From the NCBI GenBank assembly GCA_030681035.1, contig JAUXUI010000017.1, forward strand, positions 1 through 35,672: a DNA stretch of 35,672 bases, in the 5' to 3' direction. A program made the translations under genes and the position numbers. Origin of the DNA: Lysobacteraceae bacterium (lineage in GTDB: Bacteria; Pseudomonadota; Gammaproteobacteria; Xanthomonadales; Xanthomonadaceae). Below, piece by piece: positions 14,818 to 23,198 of the stretch; the first letter of the stretch is position 1, and each line of letters starts with the position of its first letter. A model generated the notes under the pieces. That model searched no databases. It was given only the letters and a program-made list of their open reading frames with translations, and was not told the DNA's origin.

Positions 14818-15531
14818 TCAAGGCGCTGGTACGGAGCGCGTATCAGCCAACACAAAATCCGCCGCCGCACGCGCGTGCAACGCCGTGGTATCGAACACCG
14901 GCAACGGACTGTCCTCAGGCCCGAGCAGCAGCCCGATCTCGGTGCAGCCCAGAATCACCGCCCGCGCTCCACGCTGCGCAAGGCGCTCGACAATCTCGAC
15001 AAAAGCTTGCCGCGATGCAGGCTCGATCCGGCCACAACACAATTCCTCGAATATCACCCGATGCACACAATCGCGATCTGCCGCCTCGGGCACGATCACG
15101 TGCAACCCGTGCGACTGCAAGCGCTCGCGATAAAACGCCTGCTCCATGGTGAATCGGGTGCCCAGCAGCGCCACGTTGTCGATCCCGGCTGCGCAGACCG
15201 CCGCCGCAGTGATATCGACGATGTGCAGAAATGGAATATCCACCGCCGCTTCGATCGCCGGCGCCACCTTGTGCATGGTGTTGGTGCATAAAACCAGCCC
15301 TTCGGCGCCGGCACGCTGCAAGGCTTGCGCGCAATTTGCCAACACTGCACCCGCCTGCTGCCAGTCATCGGCCGCCTGTAGCGTCGCAATTTCCGCAAAA
15401 TCGACGCTGTACAACAGCAACGGTGCCGAGTGCAGGCCGCCCAAGCGTTCAGCGACATGGCGATTGATCTGCTGGTAATACGGCACCGTCGATTCAACGC
15501 TCATGCCGCCAATCAAACCAATCGTCCGCAT
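14818..15531 (-). CDS. Aspartate/glutamate racemase family protein
   Basis: This is a cofactor-independent amino-acid racemase of the Asp/Glu/hydantoin racemase superfamily (RacD/YgeA type), 237 residues, cytoplasmic. The two catalytic cysteines are seen: C82 in LVLCTNTMHK and C196 in ILGCTEIGLLL. The N-terminus MRTIGLIGGMSVESTVPYYQQIN is the family start motif. YgeA-type enzymes in E. coli have broad substrate range, so the exact amino acid is open. The ATG at 15531 has AGGGAA upstream. It stands alone, divergent from the GGDEF-EAL gene, with 228 bases between the two starts. Confidence 0.9.
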   Translation of the reverse strand: MRTIGLIGGMSVESTVPYYQQINRHVAERLGGLHSAPLLLYSVDFAEIATLQAADDWQQAGAVLANCAQALQRAGAEGLVLCTNTMHKVAPAIEAAVDIPFLHIVDITAAAVCAAGIDNVALLGTRFTMEQAFYRERLQSHGLHVIVPEAADRDCVHRVIFEELCCGRIEPASRQAFVEIVERLAQRGARAVILGCTEIGLLLGPEDSPLPVFDTTALHARAAADFVLADTRSVPAP

Positions 15532-15759
15532 GGGTGCAATTCCCTGTTTTATTGGGCCGGGAACATTGCCCTGCCATCACCGTATGATGCAGGGAACCAA
15601 GGCAGCATTTATTGATCCAAGTCAGCGCGTATAGCCGCAAAGCTATCGCGGAGCGTCGCGAATTGCTATGTTCTGTCTATGGCGCGGATTTCGGCTGTCG
15701 CCGTTTTCAAGCATTGGCTGGCGCACCGAACGTAGCCACAAAAGCCGGGGGGATTGCGT

Positions 15760-17679
15760 TTGAATAGCAGCGATATGCGCATGCGGCTGCTCGGAATTGT
15801 GGCCATCATTGTCGTGTTGTGCGTGTTGGCCCTCACCGGTTTTGTGCAGTTGGCCAAAGTCGCACGCTTTCACGAATTGAACACACTGCACTTGCAGGCT
15901 ACGCACGCGCTCAACGAACTGATCGCCCACCCCGCAAAGGGCGTGATTGATGTGCAAGCTGTGCGTAGCGCAGTGTTGCGCGTCCGCGACCAACCGCTAG
16001 GCTGTTTGCGCGAAGCGGGTGCGTTTGCACGCGCCGAAATTTCCTTGCTGGGGGGCACTGAACTGCTGCGTTTATGCGAGCAGGATATCGCGCTCGCGGA
16101 TAACGCTCTGCTTGCCATCGCTGCCCACGAAGCTGGCACGCTTGATAGCTTTGAAATGTATTCGCAGTTGATCGCATCCGCTGCCACTTTCCGGGAACAT
16201 TCCGATGCGTTTATTGCACCGGTCGCAGCGGTCGGTCGGCGTCTGGCCTGGTCGGTGTTGATCGGCATGATTGCATTCACGGTGCTCGCCATCTACGTTG
16301 TGTTTGGTATCGTGCGCCGAATTGGCGAAACGCTGAGGCAGTTGCAGGAAAGCAACCATTCACTTGCACAAAGCGAGGGAAAAAACCGGCAATTGGCGCT
16401 CTACGACAGCCTGACAGGGCTGCCAAACCGCAGCCTGTTCCTTGATCGCGTCAATCAGGCGGTTGCCTTCACTCGACGCAGCAATACCTCGCTGGCTTTG
16501 ATGTTTGTTGACCTCGACCGCTTCAAGGACATCAACGATTCTCGTGGTCATGACGCGGGCGATCAATTGCTGAAAACAATTTCCGAGCGTTTGCAATCGG
16601 TCGTGCGCAGCAGTGACACGGTGGCGCGCTTGGGTGGTGATGAGTTTGCCGTTATCGTCGGCCAGGTGGCCGATCGCAATGACCCGGTGATGGTGGCGTT
16701 ACGTACGCTCGAAGCCGTGTCAAAGCCAATGCTGATCGATGGCGTCGAACATCAGATCAGCGCCAGCATTGGTATTACCCTATGCCCGCAGGATGGTGAG
16801 GATGCCGCCACTCTGCTGAAAAACGCCGATCTGGCGATGTATGAGACCAAGGCAGCCGGGCGCAACGGCTATCGTTTTTATTCACAGCAAACCGACGAGA
16901 ATGCGCGCTCGCGCATGCGCACCGAGCAGTTTTTACGCTTGGCCGTCAGTGCTGGACAGTTGCTGTTGCACTTTCATCCCATCGTTGATCTGAGCAATGG
17001 CCGTACCGTGGGTGCCGAAGCTTTGCTGCGCTGGAATCATCCCGAAGATGGTCTGGTGTTTCCCGACGGCTTCATCGCTTTGGCCGAGGAAACCGGGCTG
17101 ATTTGCGAGATCGGCTACTGGGTGATGAACGACGCTCTCGCACAATGCCAAGTATGGCGCAGGCAACACCCGGCATTCACCATGGCTGTCAATGTTTCGG
17201 TAAGGCAGTTGCGTGACCCGGCGTTTGTCGATCATGTCGCCGCGTTGCTGGGTAAATACGAGATGCCTGCTGCGGCACTGCATCTGGAGATCACCGAAAG
17301 CCTGTTCCTTGCCGGTGAGGATTTGGCGCTCAGCACCTTGCATATGCTGGGTGAACTGGGTGTATCACTGAGCATCGACGACTTTGGTACCGGCTACTCC
17401 TCATTCGGCTATTTGCGGCAACTGCCGTTTCGCATCCTCAAGATCGATCGCAGTTTTATCCGTGGCGTACCGGGCAACCCCGATGATGCGGCGATTGCCA
17501 GCGCCATTCTGAGCATGGCGCAATCACTGAGCCTCTCCGTCGTCGCCGAGGGCATCGAGCTCGAGCACCACATGACTTTTTTGCGCGACCAGGCCTGCCC
17601 GTTCGGCCAGGGCTATTTGTTCAGCAAGCCCCTGCCCGCTACGCAGTTTGATCCGGGTGCGAGTTATCCCATCACCTGA
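15760..17679 (+). CDS. Membrane-bound diguanylate cyclase/phosphodiesterase (GGDEF-EAL)
   Basis: This is a c-di-GMP turnover protein of about 639 residues in the inner membrane. A transmembrane helix (LLGIVAIIVVLCVLALTGFV), a periplasmic sensor region of about 130 residues with two cysteines (GCLR, RLCEQD) and a second helix (LAWSVLIGMIAFTVLAIYVVF) lead to GGDEF and EAL domains. GGDEF is intact (16633-16647) and preceded at the right spacing by the inhibitory-site RSSD. EAL retains EALLRWNHP, NVSVRQL, EITES, DDFGTGYSS, KIDRSFI and AEGIE, so both activities look possible. The start is uncertain: TTG at 15760 is best placed after a G-run; ATG at 15775 and TTG at 15754 are alternatives. It ends one base from the convergent rsuA stop. 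Confidence 0.92.
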   Translation: MNSSDMRMRLLGIVAIIVVLCVLALTGFVQLAKVARFHELNTLHLQATHALNELIAHPAKGVIDVQAVRSAVLRVRDQPLGCLREAGAFARAEISLLGGTELLRLCEQDIALADNALLAIAAHEAGTLDSFEMYSQLIASAATFREHSDAFIAPVAAVGRRLAWSVLIGMIAFTVLAIYVVFGIVRRIGETLRQLQESNHSLAQSEGKNRQLALYDSLTGLPNRSLFLDRVNQAVAFTRRSNTSLALMFVDLDRFKDINDSRGHDAGDQLLKTISERLQSVVRSSDTVARLGGDEFAVIVGQVADRNDPVMVALRTLEAVSKPMLIDGVEHQISASIGITLCPQDGEDAATLLKNADLAMYETKAAGRNGYRFYSQQTDENARSRMRTEQFLRLAVSAGQLLLHFHPIVDLSNGRTVGAEALLRWNHPEDGLVFPDGFIALAEETGLICEIGYWVMNDALAQCQVWRRQHPAFTMAVNVSVRQLRDPAFVDHVAALLGKYEMPAAALHLEITESLFLAGEDLALSTLHMLGELGVSLSIDDFGTGYSSFGYLRQLPFRILKIDRSFIRGVPGNPDDAAIASAILSMAQSLSLSVVAEGIELEHHMTFLRDQACPFGQGYLFSKPLPATQFDPGASYPIT

Positions 17680-17680
17680 G

Positions 17681-18379
17681 TCAGGCAAAAATACGCGTCA
17701 AATCGTCGTCATTGAGCAGCCGCCATTGTCCCGGCGCGAGTTCGTCCATGCCCAGGCCACCCACCGAAATCCGCTGCAGGGTGAGCACATGATTGCCCTG
17801 CGCGGCAAACATGCGCCGCACTTGATGGTAACGGCCCTCGATCATCGACAAGCGCGCATGGCGCGGCCCCAGCACCGCAAGTTGTGCTGGCGCAACTGGC
17901 GTGGTTTCCGATTCGAGCAACAAGGTTCCGCTGGCGAAGATGGCCGCTTCGTCACCACGCAAATCTTCGGCCAGGGTGGCTTCGTATACCTTTACCAGCT
18001 TTGCCTTGGGTGAAATGATTCGGTGCAGCAGTGCGCCGTCATCGGTCATCAGCAGCAACCCGGAAGTGTCGCGATCAAGCCGGCCGACGGTAGACAGCAC
18101 CGGATTGCGCTGGCGAAAGCGTGGCGGCAGCAAATCGTAAACCACGCCGCCAGCATCACGGGTCGAGCAGGTAACCCCAATCGGCTTGTGCAGCATCAAC
18201 ACCATGCCCGGCGGCGGATCAAGCGGCTCGTCATCGACCACGATGTCGGCCGGCTCGGCGCTGTCATCTGTGCCCAGGGTGCTGCCGTCACGGCGCATCA
18301 CCCAGCCATTGCGCAGCATTTGTGTTACTTCTTTGCGGCTGCCGTAGCCGAGGTTGGCCAACAGTTTTACCAGTTTCAT
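17681..18379 (-). CDS. rsuA: 16S rRNA pseudouridine(516) synthase
   Basis: RsuA isomerises U516 of 16S rRNA to pseudouridine. The 232-residue protein has an N-terminal S4 RNA-binding domain (VKLLANLGYGSRKEVTQMLRNGWV) and the catalytic aspartate D102 in VGRLDRDTSGLLLMTDDG. It continues LLHRIISPKAKLVKVYEATL and EGRYHQVRRMFAAQGNHVLTLQRISVG, all typical of the RsuA/RluB/E/F family and closest in my reading to RsuA. It is the last gene of a same-strand run MATE - sppA - rsmC - rsuA, starting 7 bases after rsmC ends. Confidence 0.9.
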   Translation of the reverse strand: MKLVKLLANLGYGSRKEVTQMLRNGWVMRRDGSTLGTDDSAEPADIVVDDEPLDPPPGMVLMLHKPIGVTCSTRDAGGVVYDLLPPRFRQRNPVLSTVGRLDRDTSGLLLMTDDGALLHRIISPKAKLVKVYEATLAEDLRGDEAAIFASGTLLLESETTPVAPAQLAVLGPRHARLSMIEGRYHQVRRMFAAQGNHVLTLQRISVGGLGMDELAPGQWRLLNDDDLTRIFA

Positions 18380-18386
18380 TGCACTC

Positions 18387-19421
18387 TCATTGAATTGGCT
18401 CGCTGGCGTGGATGATCTTGTAGCCCTGCGCCTGGGCGAGGGTGACTGTGTTGCGGAAATGGCGCGCCAACTCGGCTTCGTAGGGCAGGTGGCGATTGGC
18501 CACCAGCCACAATTGGCCGCTCGGCATCAACGCCTGCGCGGCACGGGCAATGAAGGCCTGACCCAAGCCCGCATCGGACGCTGCGCCAACATGGAACGGC
18601 GGGTTGCTGATGATGACATCGTAGCGACCCGGCAGGCCGGTGGTGACATCGTGCCAGTGAAACTGGCGCAGCGCAGGGTGTTCGCAGCGCGCCAGGTTGA
18701 TCTGCGCCAGTTCCAGCGCCCGCGCTTCGGCCTCGAACAGATCCAGCGTCGTCACCTGCGGGCAGCGCGCCAGCAACTCGGCACTGAGATAACCGTAGCC
18801 AGCACCCAGATCGGCACAGCGGCCACCCAGATCGACCGGCAAATGCGCCGCGAGCAACGCTGAGCCTGGGTCGATGCGATCCCAGGCAAACAGGCCGGGG
18901 CGAGACATGAAGCGGCCATCGGCAATCGCGCATGGTGCGTCCGCTTGCAGCCACTGGGCGCACAGTTCGGCATTAAAATGGCTTGGGTCGTGAGCTGCCC
19001 AGACCGCACGGCATTTATGCTTGGATACGCTGTTTGTGCTACCCGCCAAACGTTCCATATCGGCCTGCATGCTGCGCGCGCCCTCGGCATTGGCCATCGC
19101 TGCCAGCACCAGCCCGCCAGGCGTGAGGCGCATGAACGCGCGCGCTAGTGTCGCGCGCGCTTCATCGCGCTGCCGTGGCGGCAATGCCAGCACCAGCGGG
19201 TAGCGCGCTTCGTCGTCGGCAACCAGCGCATGCCCGGCCGCGACCAAGGTATCGGCAAATGGCTTGAAGCTTTGCTGGCAGCGCCACTGCACACCGGCCA
19301 TGGCATTGAGCGCCGTGCCTGCGCGCGCGCGCACGAACAGCGCCGCGCCAGATTCTGGCAACGCCACCTCGCCGCTGCGCAGTGGCAGCAGCAAGGTATT
19401 GAGCACGTCGTTGCCTGCCAT
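18387..19421 (-). CDS. rsmC: 16S rRNA m2G1207 methyltransferase
   Basis: RsmC-type SAM-dependent methyltransferase of 344 residues that methylates a guanine of 16S rRNA in the 30S subunit. It shows the duplicated layout of the family: a degenerate N-terminal half, then the active half with SAM motif I (CADLGAGYGYLSAELL) and the catalytic NPPF motif (DVIISNPPFHVG). HFNAELCAQWLQ and FMSRPGLFAWDRIDPGSALLAAHLP sit just before, as in RsmC. The ATG at 19421 has no good ribosome binding site; it is 19 bases after the sppA stop, and a TTG directly upstream is possible. RsmC and RlmG are similar, but the DPGS and NPPF contexts favour RsmC. Confidence 0.88.
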   Translation of the reverse strand: MAGNDVLNTLLLPLRSGEVALPESGAALFVRARAGTALNAMAGVQWRCQQSFKPFADTLVAAGHALVADDEARYPLVLALPPRQRDEARATLARAFMRLTPGGLVLAAMANAEGARSMQADMERLAGSTNSVSKHKCRAVWAAHDPSHFNAELCAQWLQADAPCAIADGRFMSRPGLFAWDRIDPGSALLAAHLPVDLGGRCADLGAGYGYLSAELLARCPQVTTLDLFEAEARALELAQINLARCEHPALRQFHWHDVTTGLPGRYDVIISNPPFHVGAASDAGLGQAFIARAAQALMPSGQLWLVANRHLPYEAELARHFRNTVTLAQAQGYKIIHASEPIQ

Positions 19422-19440
19422 CAACGTGTCGTGGCGAGGA

Positions 19441-21297
19441 TTAAAGTCCGCAAAAGCAATGCGCCAGCGCCTGCACCGGACGGCTGCGCGCGTTGCCGAG
19501 CCATTGCAGGCGTTGTTCGATCTGCGCGCTCTGTGGCCCCAGCAATACTTTGGCCATGCCCGACTCACGCAACAGCGTTCGCGCCGCTGCATTGGCGCCC
19601 ATGTTGCTCATGAACTGCTCGAATGGCGACATCTGCGCTTCGATGTAATGAACGCGATAGCTGTCCGTATCGAGTTTTGCCAGTTCAGCCGCGCGCGCCA
19701 GCGCATCGCGCAGCCCGCCCAGTTCATCGACCAGCCCACGTTCCTTGGCTTGCGCGCCAGACCACACCCGGCCGCGTGCGATTTGATCGATCGCGCTGAC
19801 ACTTTGTTCGCGTGCAGCTGCTACTTTGCCGGTGAACTCGGCATAGCCGGCATCGATCACCGACTGGATGATTTCACCAACCGCCGGATCGAATGGCCGG
19901 GTGGGATCGAAGGCACCCGCGAAACGGGTAGTGCCCACCCCGCCGGTACGTACACCAATCTTGGCCAAGGTGTTGGGCGTGCTCATCCACAATCCGAAGA
20001 TGCCGATCGAACCGGTAATCGTTGACGGATCGGCGAATATCACATCGGCGTTCATCGCAATCCAGTAGCCGCCAGAAGCCGCCACATCGCCCATCGACAC
20101 CACCACCGGGATGCCGGCCGCACGGGTCAATTCAACCTCACGGCGAATCTGCTCAGACGGAAACACCCCGCCCCCAGGCGAATCCACACGCAGCAGCAGC
20201 GCCTTCACATCCTCATCCTCGCGCGCTTCACGTATCAATGCCGCCGTTGACACACCACCAACGGTGCCCGGTGCCTGCTCGCCATCGGTGATTTCACCCT
20301 GCGCCACCACCACGGCAATGGTGTCCTGCCGGCCAATATGCAGATTTTCGCCATTCACAAAACCAAGGTACGACTCAAGATCGATCTGCCGAAAGCTGTT
20401 GCTGTCTTCATCCGCCACACCACGCTCGATCAGCAGGTCACGCACTTGGTCCTGAGTCATCAGGCCATCGACCAGGTGTTCGCTGAGCGCCAACTTCCCC
20501 AGATCACCGTGTTGCGCCGCCAGCCGCTGCGGCAGTTGCTCGATGCCATCGGCAATGGCCGACGGCTCGATGCCGCGCGCGGCACTGATGTCCGCCAGAT
20601 AGCGCTGCCACACATCGTTCATCCAGTACAGATCGGCTGTCTGTGCTTCAGGTGAGGGGCCATCGAGAATGAACGGCTCGGCCGCCGACTTGTATTCACC
20701 TACACGGAACAGATGCACCTCTACGCCCAGCTTGTCTTGCAGGCCTTCGCGGAAATACGGCTGGAAGCGGGCCAGACCTTCCAGCAGAATCGAGCCACCC
20801 GGATGCAGGTAGACCTCGTTGGCCTGCGCTGCCAGCAGATACTGGCGCTGATCGTAGCTGTCGCCGTAGGCAATGATTTCCTTGCCCGCCGCGCGGAACG
20901 TGCGCAGGGCGTCGGCCACTTCGCGCAGTGACGCCATGCCCGCGCCACCCAGCGTATCGGCGCGCAGCACGATGCGCTCGATGCGCTTGTCCGTGGTCGC
21001 GGCCTTGATCGCCTTGAGCAGATCGCGCAACTGCACTTCGGGCTGTTCTTCACCCAACAATTTGGCCAGCGCACGCGAGCCGGGATCGGAGCGGTACTGT
21101 TCCACCAGATCGCCATTGGGCGCGATCACCAAGGCGGTGCGCTTGTGCAGCACGGCCTTGGGCGCAAAAATCGCCGCCAATATAAACAACATGATCAGCA
21201 GGAAAAGCATGTTGAAGACGAACCGGCGACTGAAATCGATCGTCCGCCAAACACCTCCCGCAAGTCGAACCAGAAGCCCGCGCGGTTTGTCGCTCAT
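19441..21297 (-). CDS. sppA: Signal peptide peptidase SppA, 67-kDa type (protease IV)
   Basis: This is an inner-membrane Ser/Lys protease that digests cleaved signal peptides. At 618 residues it has the double-domain length of E. coli SppA. An N-terminal membrane anchor (FVFNMLFLLIMLFILAAIFA) is followed by the N-domain with the catalytic lysine K203 in VGEYKSAAEPF and the C-domain with the nucleophile S408 in MGDVAASGGYW. The start at 21297 has GGAG at good spacing. The last ~25 residues (NARSRPVQALAHCFCGL) are poorly conserved. It follows the MATE gene by 55 bases and precedes rsmC by 19. Confidence 0.95.
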   Translation of the reverse strand: MSDKPRGLLVRLAGGVWRTIDFSRRFVFNMLFLLIMLFILAAIFAPKAVLHKRTALVIAPNGDLVEQYRSDPGSRALAKLLGEEQPEVQLRDLLKAIKAATTDKRIERIVLRADTLGGAGMASLREVADALRTFRAAGKEIIAYGDSYDQRQYLLAAQANEVYLHPGGSILLEGLARFQPYFREGLQDKLGVEVHLFRVGEYKSAAEPFILDGPSPEAQTADLYWMNDVWQRYLADISAARGIEPSAIADGIEQLPQRLAAQHGDLGKLALSEHLVDGLMTQDQVRDLLIERGVADEDSNSFRQIDLESYLGFVNGENLHIGRQDTIAVVVAQGEITDGEQAPGTVGGVSTAALIREAREDEDVKALLLRVDSPGGGVFPSEQIRREVELTRAAGIPVVVSMGDVAASGGYWIAMNADVIFADPSTITGSIGIFGLWMSTPNTLAKIGVRTGGVGTTRFAGAFDPTRPFDPAVGEIIQSVIDAGYAEFTGKVAAAREQSVSAIDQIARGRVWSGAQAKERGLVDELGGLRDALARAAELAKLDTDSYRVHYIEAQMSPFEQFMSNMGANAAARTLLRESGMAKVLLGPQSAQIEQRLQWLGNARSRPVQALAHCFCGL

Positions 21298-21352
21298 GGA
21301 TGTACTCCGTTGATATTCAGGTAGAGGATAACGCGAAGTTCGGTGACAACCA

Positions 21353-22714
21353 TCACCCGGAGGTCACGGCGCGGCGGCAGGGGTCGCGCGCGAGCCGTAC
21401 AAAACGCCAGGTCAGCAAGCCCGCGGCGGCGCTCAAGCCCATAATCAAACCGGCCCACATGCCTTGCGCCCCCCAGCCAAGACCAAACGCAAGGCCGGCG
21501 CCCAGCGGCATGCCCAACATCCAGTAAGCGAGCACGGTGATGAACATCGGCATGCGGGTGTCCTTCAGCCCGCGCAGGGCACCGCCGGACAACGCCTGAA
21601 TACCGTCGGGCAATTGAAACGCAGCGGCATACAGCAACAGGCTGCTGGCCACCGCCGCAACGGCGACATCCTGGGTGTACAGGCCAACCAACCAATGATT
21701 GCCGAAAAACATGATCAGCCCGGCTCCCACCTGGGTGACCAGCACAATGCTGTAGCCCGCTTTGGCGGCACCGCGCACGCCATCGGGGTCGCCCATGCCC
21801 ACCGCATGGCCAACGCGTACCGTGGTCGCCATCGCAACGCCCAATGGCACCATGAAGGTGACACTGGAAAGATTGATCGCAATCTGGTGCGCCGCCACGT
21901 CAATGGCGCCGATGCGGCCAATCAACAGCGCGCTGACCACAAACAGGCTGCCCTCCATGAAGATCGCCACACCCATTGGCAACCCGATGCGAAGCAGTTC
22001 GCGGATCGCCGCCCAGCGTGGCGCTTCCCAGCGCGCAAACAACTGCAAATCGCGGAAGCGAGATGAGTACGCCAGATAGCCGGCAAAGCCCAGCACTTGT
22101 ATCCACAACACGCCAGCCGTGGCGTAGCCCAGTCCGGCAGCACCCAACTCGGGTAGCCGCCAATGGCCAAACATCAGGGCGTAACCCAGCGGTGCCAGCA
22201 GCAACAGGCCCGCAATACCGAACAGCATTGTCGGCACCGCCCAGGAAACACCTTCACTGAGGTAGCGCAGACAAAAATACAGCGCCAGCGCCGGCGCGCC
22301 CCAGCCAATGGCGTCGAGAAATGCCAGCGCTTCGGGCCGCACTTGGGGCGCAATCCGCGCCAGATCGAACATCCATTCAGCGTTGCGCACCAGCACCATC
22401 AGCGCGAGGCCCATCACCAATGCCAGCCACAATGCCTGACGAAAACTGCTGCCGATCTCGGCACGGCGGCCAGCACCGTTGAGCTGCGCGATGATCGGCG
22501 GTACCGCCATCAGCACGCCGATCAGCACCAGGATCACCACCGACCAGATGGCACTCCCCACCGCCACCGCCGCCAACGTGGTCGGGCTGTGCCAACCGGC
22601 GAGCACAGTATCGACCACGCTCATCGCCACCGACGACAGTTGGCCCAGCACCAGCGGCGCAGCCAAGCGTGTGGTCGCCTTGATTTCGTAGCACAGCGAG
22701 TGTTTGGCAGGCAT
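21353..22714 (-). CDS. MATE family multidrug exporter, NorM-like
   Basis: This cation-coupled efflux transporter in the inner membrane has 453 residues and about twelve predicted transmembrane segments. It opens with HSLCYEIKATTRLAAPLVLGQLSSVAMSVVDTVLAG, the usual MATE start, and repeats the pattern in the second half (LLRIGLPMGVAIFMEGSLFVVSALLIGRIG...AAHQIAINLSS), showing the internal duplication. Late segments include LPDGIQALSGGALRGLKDTRMPM, highly typical of NorM-type MATE proteins. The ATG at 22714 gives the family length, but its ribosome binding site is poor; a GTG at 22723 is possible. Substrates cannot be told from sequence. Confidence 0.92.
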   Translation of the reverse strand: MPAKHSLCYEIKATTRLAAPLVLGQLSSVAMSVVDTVLAGWHSPTTLAAVAVGSAIWSVVILVLIGVLMAVPPIIAQLNGAGRRAEIGSSFRQALWLALVMGLALMVLVRNAEWMFDLARIAPQVRPEALAFLDAIGWGAPALALYFCLRYLSEGVSWAVPTMLFGIAGLLLLAPLGYALMFGHWRLPELGAAGLGYATAGVLWIQVLGFAGYLAYSSRFRDLQLFARWEAPRWAAIRELLRIGLPMGVAIFMEGSLFVVSALLIGRIGAIDVAAHQIAINLSSVTFMVPLGVAMATTVRVGHAVGMGDPDGVRGAAKAGYSIVLVTQVGAGLIMFFGNHWLVGLYTQDVAVAAVASSLLLYAAAFQLPDGIQALSGGALRGLKDTRMPMFITVLAYWMLGMPLGAGLAFGLGWGAQGMWAGLIMGLSAAAGLLTWRFVRLARDPCRRAVTSG

Positions 22715-23198
22715 GGGGGTGGTCACGATCAACAGCCCGCCATGGTACGCCAGGCGGGCGGCGTTTCGGGTACACGCGCTGCCACCGACAATGGCTGCCA
22801 ATCGGAGCTTGACTACGGCCATGAAAGGCGCTCCGCAAGCGCTGACAAGGGTTGCCGGTGCAGGGTTGTACACAAGCCCGGAATGTGTCTCTGGGCGGCA
22901 GGCTGCGACATCCCGCCACGCACCATGGATCACTCATCGCATCGCACAAGTCATTGTTTTAATTCATTCATGACACTTTGGTTAAAAAATCGCCAAGTTG
23001 GATCGCAGCCCGTCACCACGGGCCATTCCGGGGCCGATCCGGGCTTCATCCACAGACTTATCCACAGACGATGTGGATAAGGCGGATTCACTCGGTTGAA
23101 CAGTGACCTACGCGCATTTGGTGAGGCCCAAGCCGAGCTTTGCATGCCAAGTCACACAGAAGACGCGAACTACGTCACACCTGCACTACACTGCGCGC
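22715..23198. other. Divergent intergenic region, MATE exporter / priA
   Basis: This stretch of 484 bases lies between two divergent genes. An AT-rich tract (about 22951-22990, with TTTTAATTC and GGTTAAAAAAT) stands out from the GC-rich surroundings. It is followed by the DnaA boxes at 23046-23080. Three GATC sites occur at 22928, 23001 and 23036. An open frame extends the MATE gene upstream here but has no transporter-like sequence. No promoter pair is certain; TACACT lies just ahead of the priA start. Confidence 0.45.
23046..23080. promoter_or_regulatory. Cluster of three DnaA boxes upstream of priA
   Basis: TTATCCACA (23058-23066) is a perfect match to the E. coli consensus. TGTGGATAA (23072-23080) is the same consensus on the other strand, and TCATCCACA (23046-23054) differs at one base. 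Starts are 12 and 14 bases apart. The cluster lies about 120 bases before the priA start and beside an AT-rich tract. A near-consensus TTATCCACC occurs just after priA (25421-25429). Function is inferred: DnaA control of priA/MATE transcription, or a DnaA-titrating site. Confidence 0.65.

Noticed and set aside
22715-22933. 73-residue N-terminal extension of the MATE exporter
   Set aside because: The extension is not hydrophobic in a membrane-like pattern and MATE proteins normally start near the sequence encoded at 22714.
22951-23080. Chromosomal origin of replication
   Set aside because: An AT-rich tract and DnaA boxes are present, but there are only three boxes and none of the usual neighbours (dnaA, dnaN, gidA, rpmH). 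A regulatory or titration site is more likely.
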